Assembly: GCA_965216535.1 (NCBI GenBank)
Contig: OZ244175.1
Coordinates: 2,728,001-2,792,000 of the forward strand
Length of the DNA: 64,000 nucleotides
From: Hoeflea_A sp965216535
GTDB lineage: Bacteria > Pseudomonadota > Alphaproteobacteria > Rhizobiales > Rhizobiaceae
Direction of reading: 5' to 3'
The notes beneath the pieces were generated by a model. It saw only the letters and a program-made list of their open reading frames with translations, did not search any database and had not been told where the DNA came from. Of the stretch, positions 51,665 to 59,067 are shown piece by piece (position 1 is the first letter of the stretch; the number at the start of each line of letters is the position of its first letter). A program made the translations under genes and the position numbers.

Positions 51665-52345
51665 TCAGCGGAATGCCCTCAGAATCCGCAGCAGATTCAG
51701 CACCTGGAACAAAGACGCGGCGACATAGGTGTAGGCCGCGGCCTTGAGGACGGAACGCACCGACGGGAGATCCTCCTTCGGCAAATAACCACCCTGATCG
51801 ATAATCGGGAATGCGCGGCGGAAGCTGGCGTCCATCTCCACCGGCAGCATTACCAGATAGGCGGCGACGCGGATTAGCCCAATTCCCACGACAGCCAGAA
51901 TCCCGAACAGGAAAAAGCGCGGCGACATGGCCGCGCCGCCGAGCGCCGACAGACCGAGGATCAGCACCGAACCAATCCGGTCGGTCAGGTTGGCTGTCGC
52001 CACCAGCCGATGGCACCATTTGAGCGGGGCGTATCCGTCGCGGTCCTGCAGGGCATGCCCAACCTCGTGAGCCGCGACCGCGACGGCCGTCAGTGACCGG
52101 CCGTCATGACGCTCCTGGGAGAGGCGCACGGCCTTGGCGCCGGCGTCGTAGTGGTCGCCCTGCGCCGTGACTTCCACGGACACGTCCTGCAGGCCATGTT
52201 CGTCGAGCAGATGGCGCGCAAATTCGCCGCCGGTTCCGGGATAGTCCGAACGATCGTCGCCATGAGCCTGCATGACCCGCCGCACCCATAGGGTCGGACC
52301 AAAGGCAAGGCCCATCAACAAAAGAAGTGCCAGTATCCAAAGCAT
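51665..52345 (-). CDS. Zinc metallopeptidase (YugP family)
   Basis: A 226-residue membrane protein of the neutral zinc metallopeptidase family PF04298. It starts with a membrane span (MLWILALLLLMGLAFGPTLW). The catalytic motif AVAAHEVGHALQDRDGYAPL (HEVGH) lies near residue 90, and further spans lie at about 120-165. The active site would face the membrane surface. Members occur across bacteria and the substrate is unknown. It precedes the exported flavodoxin gene on the same strand and the two probably share an mRNA. Confidence 0.88.
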   Translation of the reverse strand: MLWILALLLLMGLAFGPTLWVRRVMQAHGDDRSDYPGTGGEFARHLLDEHGLQDVSVEVTAQGDHYDAGAKAVRLSQERHDGRSLTAVAVAAHEVGHALQDRDGYAPLKWCHRLVATANLTDRIGSVLILGLSALGGAAMSPRFFLFGILAVVGIGLIRVAAYLVMLPVEMDASFRRAFPIIDQGGYLPKEDLPSVRSVLKAAAYTYVAASLFQVLNLLRILRAFR

Positions 52346-52571
52346 CGACGGCTTCCAGTTGGCGGTGCAACTCCTGTTACACCGGAGCGAATACCTGGCT
52401 TATCAATTAGGTCAGATTTCGGCGTGGTGCCAGGTGAACCCGGTTTTCGTCGGTTCATTCGCATTCTCGATCCTCTGCTTTTGTTGGTTACCCCACTGGA
52501 AATAGGGGAGGGAGGCATTATGTTGAGCGAACGTTCGTTCATTTTAATTGTAACGGCAACCGGAACCCATC

Positions 52572-53429
52572 ATGCCATTCAATATCGACCTGCCAAACAT
52601 CCTGCGCACGTTTCGCGCGCGCATTGCCGTTACCTGGGTTGCCGTGCTTCTGGAAAATCTGCTGATTGCCCTGATTCCCCTGTTCATAGGGCTTTCCATC
52701 GACGGCCTGCTCGCCGGCAGGATGCATGAACTGGGGGTGATGGTGGCCATCCTTGTCGCTCTTGGCGGCGTTGCGGTGGCCCGCAGGATCTATGATACAC
52801 GTGCCTATGGTACCATCAGACTGCATCTCGGTTCCGAACTTCAACGACGGTCGGCCGGGCTTCAGGTGTCGAAGCGGACCGCCCGTATCGACATGTCCCG
52901 CGAGCTCGTTGATTTCCTGGAAAGAGAGGTGCCGGAGCTTATCGCGGCGTTCGTCCAGATCGCCGTCAGCCTGGCGGTGCTTGCCTATTTCGATATCCTT
53001 TTGGGTGTTTCCTCGGTGATGGTCATCGTGGGCATGCTGGTCATTTATGCCTGTTTCCATCGCCGTTTCTACACGTTCAACGCCAGGCTCAATGAGCAGC
53101 AGGAAAAGCAGGTCGACATTTTGCACGCCGGCAGCCGGCGCAATGTTTTCCGTCACCTGCGGGCTTTGCGACAACATGAGGTTTCCATTTCGGACACCGA
53201 AGCCATCGTTTATGGCGGCATATTCCTGCTGCAGATCGCATTCATCGCCTACAATCTGTTCGTGGGAGCGGGGATCGAGAGCATAACGGCGGGTCAGATC
53301 TTTTCGATCGCGAGCTACTCATGGCAGTACGTCGAATCGGCCCTTCTTCTACCCATGGCATTGCAGAGCTGGTCGCGCCTGAGCGAAATAACTGCGCGCA
53401 TCAACGCCGTCGATGGTCGTGTAGCCTGA
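52572..53429 (+). CDS. ABC-exporter-type six-TM protein without ATPase domain
   Basis: A 285-residue protein with about six membrane segments arranged as in the transmembrane domain of type IV (exporter) ABC proteins: IAVTWVAVLLENLLIALIPL, MVAILVALGGVAVARRIYDT, LIAAFVQIAVSLAVLAYFDI, VMVIVGMLVIYACFH, and the late FSIASYSWQYVESALLLPMA. There is no Walker A, signature or Walker B motif, and no nucleotide-binding subunit is encoded next to it. It is a full-length intact gene, not a truncation: it ends cleanly after the last helix. Its partner, if any, is elsewhere. Confidence 0.82.
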   Translation: MPFNIDLPNILRTFRARIAVTWVAVLLENLLIALIPLFIGLSIDGLLAGRMHELGVMVAILVALGGVAVARRIYDTRAYGTIRLHLGSELQRRSAGLQVSKRTARIDMSRELVDFLEREVPELIAAFVQIAVSLAVLAYFDILLGVSSVMVIVGMLVIYACFHRRFYTFNARLNEQQEKQVDILHAGSRRNVFRHLRALRQHEVSISDTEAIVYGGIFLLQIAFIAYNLFVGAGIESITAGQIFSIASYSWQYVESALLLPMALQSWSRLSEITARINAVDGRVA

Positions 53430-53464
53430 AAACCCGCGCGGTCGCCCGATGTCCGCCTGCGACC

Positions 53465-54469
53465 TCAAACGGAAATCAAAGCAGCAAGATCCGGATCCGG
53501 TTCGATCTGACCGGTGACGACAAAATACTTGTAGAGCACCAGCAGAGACAGGATCTGTTCGCGTTCCGGCTCAAGGAACTGAGCCACATAGGCGTTGGCG
53601 TTGCGGATGATTTCTCGGGCCTCTTCGGGATGCTTTTCGTAGTGCAGGATCTTGTCTTCGAGATCGGCAAAATCGTCGGCAACACGGACAAACTGCTTAC
53701 CGTCTTCAAGCCTTCCTTCCATGAACCAGGTTTCGTAGACCGAGTCCGGCATCAGGCACAGCGAGTTGGAAGCCAGGATCCACTTCAGGTTGGTGGCCAC
53801 ATCGATCCCTTCGATGGAGATGATGTATTTGTAGCCCATCTGGTCGGACGGGTTCAGAAAGCTACCGCGTCGGGGGTCGTCTTCGGGAACATTGGTCAGT
53901 CCGATGTCGCACAGTGCATGGCCGTGATAGTGGCGCATCAACTCAACCCGTTTTGGGTTGTGGTCGCTACCGCGCCAGACGGCAAGCGGCTTCTTGTCTT
54001 CGAAGCGTGTTGAGTCTGGCGGGATGAAGAAGTGCCTGAGTTTCTCCAGCTTCATGATGGCGGAGTTCTGATTGTGCTCGCCGATCGGCCGGCTTTTGAC
54101 GATACACGGCACATCCGGGACGATGGTGACATCGCCGAACAGGTAGTGGAACCGGAAGTGCCGCGGAAAGTATCGGGCATGTTCCTTCAGATCGTAGTAG
54201 TAAAACGACCGGTCGAACGAGATGTCGTTGACCGCGCCGGTTTCGTCTCCCAACAAGGCACCCGGAACCAGTTTGTTATAGTAGTTGATCCGGGTGGACA
54301 TGTAGTCCGGGTCATATGCGTGAGCGCGCTTCAGCAGGGGTGCAAGGCGGTTTCGGAAAATGAACTGCGGGCTGAGATCCCTGGCGAAGTTGCGTGTGTA
54401 AAAGGCGACGCGGGACGGCCGCTGCTTGCCGATCTTCTTCCTGATCCGCTGCAACAGGGGCTGCGTCAT
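53465..54469 (-). CDS. GT90-family glycosyltransferase
   Basis: A 334-residue protein matching the glycosyl-transferase-90 (LPS-modifying, CAP10-like) family: LAVWRGSDHNPKRVELMRHY in the middle, then SDQMGYKYIISIEGIDVATN, LKWILASNSLCLMPDS and YETWFMEGRLEDGKQFVRVA, the family's conserved donor-binding core. Bacterial members add sugars to LPS or capsule. The N-terminus is basic with no signal peptide, so it is cytoplasmic and perhaps membrane-attached. It is convergent with the ABC-type gene. With the GT4 gene at 49388 it hints at surface-glycan variation in this stretch. Confidence 0.88.
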   Translation of the reverse strand: MTQPLLQRIRKKIGKQRPSRVAFYTRNFARDLSPQFIFRNRLAPLLKRAHAYDPDYMSTRINYYNKLVPGALLGDETGAVNDISFDRSFYYYDLKEHARYFPRHFRFHYLFGDVTIVPDVPCIVKSRPIGEHNQNSAIMKLEKLRHFFIPPDSTRFEDKKPLAVWRGSDHNPKRVELMRHYHGHALCDIGLTNVPEDDPRRGSFLNPSDQMGYKYIISIEGIDVATNLKWILASNSLCLMPDSVYETWFMEGRLEDGKQFVRVADDFADLEDKILHYEKHPEEAREIIRNANAYVAQFLEPEREQILSLLVLYKYFVVTGQIEPDPDLAALISV

Positions 54470-54696
54470 GCCTGGCTCTCCCGAACGCCACCTTCACCTC
54501 GGCGCTTCAGAGCAGCCTGGTGGGAATATTACATTCGCATGCGGCAGTTCGAAACCCGTCGGGGAGTTCTTGTGGCGCATGTGCGCTGGAATTTCCAGTG
54601 CTAATCGCTTGCTGTTTCGAATGCACACCCGGCGCGCCAGGGCGTTGTGCAAATGACCTCTTCACGGGTTCCGAATCCGGTGATAGTGGCTGATCG

Positions 54697-55935
54697 ATGA
54701 TCCGGGCACTCAAGGAAAACTGGGCACTTTTTGCCGGCATGCTGATGCTGATGGCGGCCAACGGGTTGCTGTCGACCCTGCTCACCATTCGCGGTGCATC
54801 GATCGGGTTTGGCGATACCACGATCGGGTTGATCCAGGCCGGTTACCCTCTCGGCGCGCTACTCGGGTCAGCCTATACGCCGAAACTGGTCGAGCGAGTC
54901 GGTCATGTGCGGTCCTTCGCGGCGCTTGCGTCGCTGTGCTCGGTCTCGGCAATCGTGCATGTGGTCACCATCGACGCCTGGAGCTGGGCGGCCATGCGGC
55001 TGCTTGCCGGCTTCTGTTTCCCGGGCCTCTACGTGATCACCGAAAGCTGGCTGAACGCAAAAGCGGAAAATCGGTCACGAGCCGTCGTTCTGTCGGCTTA
55101 CTTTGTCATCCAGACGCTCGGCTCATCGCTGGGGCAGGGGCTCGCCGGCGTCGATGATCCGGGTGGAGCGGTGTTGTTCGTGTTGACCTCGACACTGATA
55201 TCGTTGTCGCTGCTGCCGTTGATGATCTCGCGCAATCCGGCACCGGAATATGAAGCTCCGGAACGCCTTTCGGCCATGCGCCTGGCGCGAATATCGCCGG
55301 CTGCCATGTCTGGCGCATTGATCAATGGCGGCGCCCAGGCTGCGTTCTATATCGGAATTCCGCTCTACGGCTTGGCGCTGGGCATGCCGGCCTCGGAGGC
55401 AACGCTCCTTCTGGTGGTTGGAACGCTGTCGGGAGCCGCTGCGCAATTTCCGGTCGGCTGGCTGTCGGACAGAATGGACCGGCGGTTCGTGATAGCTGGA
55501 TTGTCCGTGATCAATGCTGGTGTCTGTGTCGCCCTTGCAACTGGCCTGTTCACGAATGTCTATCCGGGGATCGCCCTGGTCGGGGCACTGACACTTCCCG
55601 TCTACTCTTTATGTGTCGCGCATGCCAACGACCACATCGCGCCTAGCCAGATCGTGCCGGCCAGCGGCACCTTGGTACTGACGCTCAACGTGGGAATCCT
55701 GTTTGGAGCCTTTGCAGGGCCTTTTTCAGTCGGATTTGCCGGGCCAGTCGGCCTGGTGCTGCTGTTCGCGGTCCTTGCCGGACTGACAGCAGCGGTCAGC
55801 CTGATTCGTTGGGCCACCGCCGATGCTCCGGATCGAGCGGGTCCGGCTCAACCGATCGCCGTTCAGGGTACTCAAACCACAGGCGTTCTGCATCCGGACG
55901 CAGAGACACCATCACGGTCGCAAGACCATTCCTGA
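54697..55935 (+). CDS. MFS transporter (YcaD-like)
   Basis: A 412-residue major facilitator superfamily protein with twelve predicted spans. It begins ALKENWALFAGMLMLMAANG. The loop 2-3 region is AGYPLGALLGSAYTPKLVER, and GWLSDRMDRRFVIAGLSVIN marks the second cytoplasmic signature loop between spans 8 and 9. The C-terminal 45 residues are polar. The family resembles YcaD-type transporters of undefined substrate. No neighbour indicates the cargo. Confidence 0.87.
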   Translation: MIRALKENWALFAGMLMLMAANGLLSTLLTIRGASIGFGDTTIGLIQAGYPLGALLGSAYTPKLVERVGHVRSFAALASLCSVSAIVHVVTIDAWSWAAMRLLAGFCFPGLYVITESWLNAKAENRSRAVVLSAYFVIQTLGSSLGQGLAGVDDPGGAVLFVLTSTLISLSLLPLMISRNPAPEYEAPERLSAMRLARISPAAMSGALINGGAQAAFYIGIPLYGLALGMPASEATLLLVVGTLSGAAAQFPVGWLSDRMDRRFVIAGLSVINAGVCVALATGLFTNVYPGIALVGALTLPVYSLCVAHANDHIAPSQIVPASGTLVLTLNVGILFGAFAGPFSVGFAGPVGLVLLFAVLAGLTAAVSLIRWATADAPDRAGPAQPIAVQGTQTTGVLHPDAETPSRSQDHS

Positions 55936-56007
55936 TTCAAATCAAGTGCATGCGATAGCTTGTCGACAGGTCGAGTCAGCTGCTTGAAGTAGAGGATTAA
56001 CCGGCAA

Positions 56008-56406
56008 TCACCAGGTTCTGCGCGGCCCGGTGTCGATGTGATAGAATCCGGACGGATAATATTTGTAACCGCCGACCGCACGCTGCGATTTCAGAAAAGC
56101 GATGACGGATTTGGGGTCCGCCCGAACCGAAAAGTCCGCGGCCTTGCATTTCAGATGCATCGAACTTCGTGCGCCGCCCTTGCGCCGGTTTTCCAGCCAC
56201 CAGCGGTGGGTCGAGTGTACTGTTACCGGGCCATACCGCCGGGCCACCCGTTTGAGTACCCGGCGCAGTTTCGGCGGCAGACACCAGGCGGTGTCCTGAT
56301 AGGTTACAGTGGCCGAGCGGGTGCCCAAACCAAACAGGTTGGCGCAGCCACTCAGAGTCACGCCGGTCAGGGCAAAGATGAGAATCGCCAGTAGGGTGTT
56401 GCGCAT
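56008..56406 (-). CDS. Lipoprotein with peptidase M15-type (YcbK-like) domain
   Basis: A 132-residue protein: signal peptide with lipobox LSGC (MRNTLLAILIFALTGVTLSG then Cys21), then a small M15A/DUF882-like domain. The zinc ligands are seen in SMHLKCKAADFSV (His..Asp) and GFYHIDTGPRRTW (His-x-Asp). This family includes D,D-carboxypeptidases and cell-wall-editing enzymes such as YcbK/MepK. Only the short core is present. The ATG at 56406 gives the best signal peptide; an in-frame start at 56421 is less likely. Confidence 0.82.
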   Translation of the reverse strand: MRNTLLAILIFALTGVTLSGCANLFGLGTRSATVTYQDTAWCLPPKLRRVLKRVARRYGPVTVHSTHRWWLENRRKGGARSSMHLKCKAADFSVRADPKSVIAFLKSQRAVGGYKYYPSGFYHIDTGPRRTW

Positions 56407-56486
56407 GTGTCGAAGTTCCACGGGATGTGTGTCGCCGCCGCAGGGAAGAATGTGGAGGAATCGTTAAAATTGTCGTGAAAAACGTA

Positions 56487-56573
56487 GTTAATTCTTAACT
56501 CTATTGTTCCTGCTTCCGCAGTGGTTTCGGCGGAATATGTGGCGCTGCAAGATTAACCAAGCGCGTGATCACG
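56487..56573. promoter_or_regulatory. Two palindromes upstream of the FecR/PKD operon
   Basis: GTTAATTCTTAAC (56487-56499, a GTTAA-N3-TTAAC inverted repeat) and CGTGATCACG (56564-56573, perfect) lie 68 to 154 bp before the LysM-FecR gene. The second is followed 20 nt later by a related GCGTGATTGACC. They are candidate operators of the operon. Confidence 0.35.
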
Positions 56574-56640
56574 ACTAAAAATTGTGTTGTGACATTGCGT
56601 GATTGACCGCTATGATTACGACGAGCAGTGAAATCGGGCG

Positions 56641-59067
56641 GTGATGAAGTTAAAGGGGGCGGTTGACGTCTTGACCTTTCGAGACCTGACTGCGGTTATT
56701 CGCCGGATCGTTCCGGTAATCGTCTCGGCCTCGCTCACCCTTGTGGCGGTTGGCGGGCCTATGACGTTTGCCCAGGGGCAAAAGGGGCCGCTGCAGCGAT
56801 TCGACCTCAGTGAAGATTACGTCACAGTTCGCTTCGGACCCGACAGCAGCCTGCGGGCGATGGCCGAGGAGTATCTTGACGATCCCGATTTGTGGCCGAT
56901 CATCCTCAGGCTCAACGGCCTGAAGGATATTACCGATATCGAAATAGACCAGGAACTGCGGCTGCCGGCGAGCCAGCTGCAGGCGGCGGTGGAGGCCCTG
57001 GCAGCTTCGCTTTCCGTAATCCAGGCTGCCAATGAGGCTGGCGCGCAGTTGTTTGCGCCGTTGCTGATTGGCCGTGCCATCAGTCTGCACGAGGAAGCAC
57101 TCAAGGAGAAGCAGGCCGGCGCCTTCGGTCCGAGTATTTCTCTGTCCACCCAGTCGATCGACCGGGCACAGTCGGCACGCGCCAAAAGCGATGAATTGAG
57201 GGATATCGAAGCCGAGGCCCGCCTGAGCGACAGGCATGGACGGGTTGAAGGGCAGAAGACGACCGAAAACAGCTGGAGCGGACGCAACCTCAACGCCGTT
57301 CTGAACGAGCAGGAGAAATTGCGGACACTGTCGGAATCAACCGCGCAGGTCGTCTTCCGGGACGCCAGCCGGTTGCGACTCAACCCGAACTCACAGGCCG
57401 TTATACAACGCATGCGCGTCGACCCGCTCAAGCGTCGTGAAGAAGCCCAGATCAGCCTGATCGAGGGTGATTTCTACGCTTTGCTGGCGACCGAAAGCAA
57501 ACGCAATCGGCTGGAAGTCAATCTGCCCAGTGCGGACGCAACCATCGATTCCGGCAGCTTCTGGGTGAGCCAGGATGACGACGCCGCCAAATTCTCCAAC
57601 TACGACGTCAAACCGGTGTCCATCACGGCCCGCGGTGAAACGCTCGTGCTGGGCCGCAATGAAGGCGCGTTGGTTCCCACCGGCGAGGCGCCGCAGGAAA
57701 AAGTTGCGGTGCACCGACGGATCGCTCTGCAGATACCGGAGGACGAGGCAAAGCTGTTTGGTGATCGAGTCGACCTCTCCTGGGAGGCGGGCGACGGTGC
57801 CGGACAGTATTGGATCGAAGTTGCCCATGACGGGCGTTTCGATCGCCTGGCGGAAACCCTTTGGGGAATCGAGGAAAACAGCATCAAGGACCTCGAAATC
57901 GAACCCGGCGTCTATTATTGGCGCGTTGCCGCCATCGATGCGTTCGGCCTGCCGGGACAGATGAGTGCAGTGCGGCGTTTCGAAATCCGTAATGACACGG
58001 CGCCTCCTTTCCTTCGCGTCCTCACGCCGGAACCCGATACGATCGTTCGCGAGGCACAGCTGGACGTTAGCGGCGAAACCGAACCGCTTGCCCAAATTCT
58101 CATCAATGGAGCACCGGTTCCGGTTGACGCCGAGGGCCGCTTCTCGCATGCCGTTCCGGCGAGCGAAGGCGAAAACGAAGTCACGCTGGTGGCAATCGAC
58201 CCGGCCGGCAATGAAACCGTTCGAAAAATCCAGTTCGAGTATCTGGCAGATGCTGAGCGCGCTATCGTCTATGGCGAGAGCCTGGTGCGTGACGATCGCG
58301 GTCGGTTCCTGACCGCAGGCAACGCGCTGACGCTTTCGGGCAAGGCTGAAGGAGAAGCGAGGATCTCGGTGCTGGACGGCGATGGCAAATTGCGTTCGGA
58401 GACCTATGCCGAGTCGACCGGCGAATTTCTCGTCAACGTACCGCTGCAAGCTGATGAAGAGACACTGACAGTGAAGAGCACAGCGGTCTCAGGGCATACA
58501 TATGAAGAGATGATCGATGTGGCCGTTGTCGATACAGCGCCGCGGATTCGCTTTGCCGAACCACCTCCAGCGGTCACATCGGAGCCAGAGCTGGCTCTGG
58601 AGGTCCTCATCGACCAGCCATCCGTTCTCGTTGTCAACGGCCAGCCGGTCGATATGGCGAACGGTCAGGCGCTCGCGAACATTGAATTGTCTGAGGGGCC
58701 GAACCTCATTGAGACCGTTGCAACAAATGCCGTCGGTCTTGTCGCCATCGACAAGCGAACGGTGATCCTCGATTCCGAAAAACCGGTCGTGACAAGCCAG
58801 TCCGCGACCCTGGAGCCGAGTGGGAACAGCACGATACTGTCATTGACGATCGGCGCGAAGGATGCCGCAGGCGTCGCCAAGACGTCACGCTACCGTGTTC
58901 TGGTCAACGGACAGGAGATCGAGGGTGTGCTGCGCTACAACAGGGCGAGAAAGGCCTATCGCGGCCAAGCCGACATACCGATGCAGGCAGGTGACGGGGA
59001 GGTTACCATCGAAATCGAAATCGCAGACATCGCCGGCAACATCAGTGTTGTGAACATGGTGCAATGA
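56641..59067 (+). CDS. LysM-FecR-Ig-like multidomain secreted protein
   Basis: An 808-residue protein starting with a long basic N-terminus and signal segment (VPVIVSASLTLVAVGGPMTF, cleavage near AQG). A LysM-like peptidoglycan-binding domain (about residues 55-105) is followed by a helical coil (110-220) and a FecR-type domain (about 225-345, RLRLNPNSQAVIQRMRVDPL). A fibronectin-III-like domain (about 370-445, GVYYWRVAAIDAFGLPGQMS) and several Ig-like repeats (LDVSGETEPLAQILINGAPV) complete it. No membrane-crossing FecR transducer layout or TonB partner is present. Its stop overlaps the next start (ATGA). Confidence 0.82.
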   Translation: MMKLKGAVDVLTFRDLTAVIRRIVPVIVSASLTLVAVGGPMTFAQGQKGPLQRFDLSEDYVTVRFGPDSSLRAMAEEYLDDPDLWPIILRLNGLKDITDIEIDQELRLPASQLQAAVEALAASLSVIQAANEAGAQLFAPLLIGRAISLHEEALKEKQAGAFGPSISLSTQSIDRAQSARAKSDELRDIEAEARLSDRHGRVEGQKTTENSWSGRNLNAVLNEQEKLRTLSESTAQVVFRDASRLRLNPNSQAVIQRMRVDPLKRREEAQISLIEGDFYALLATESKRNRLEVNLPSADATIDSGSFWVSQDDDAAKFSNYDVKPVSITARGETLVLGRNEGALVPTGEAPQEKVAVHRRIALQIPEDEAKLFGDRVDLSWEAGDGAGQYWIEVAHDGRFDRLAETLWGIEENSIKDLEIEPGVYYWRVAAIDAFGLPGQMSAVRRFEIRNDTAPPFLRVLTPEPDTIVREAQLDVSGETEPLAQILINGAPVPVDAEGRFSHAVPASEGENEVTLVAIDPAGNETVRKIQFEYLADAERAIVYGESLVRDDRGRFLTAGNALTLSGKAEGEARISVLDGDGKLRSETYAESTGEFLVNVPLQADEETLTVKSTAVSGHTYEEMIDVAVVDTAPRIRFAEPPPAVTSEPELALEVLIDQPSVLVVNGQPVDMANGQALANIELSEGPNLIETVATNAVGLVAIDKRTVILDSEKPVVTSQSATLEPSGNSTILSLTIGAKDAAGVAKTSRYRVLVNGQEIEGVLRYNRARKAYRGQADIPMQAGDGEVTIEIEIADIAGNISVVNMVQ

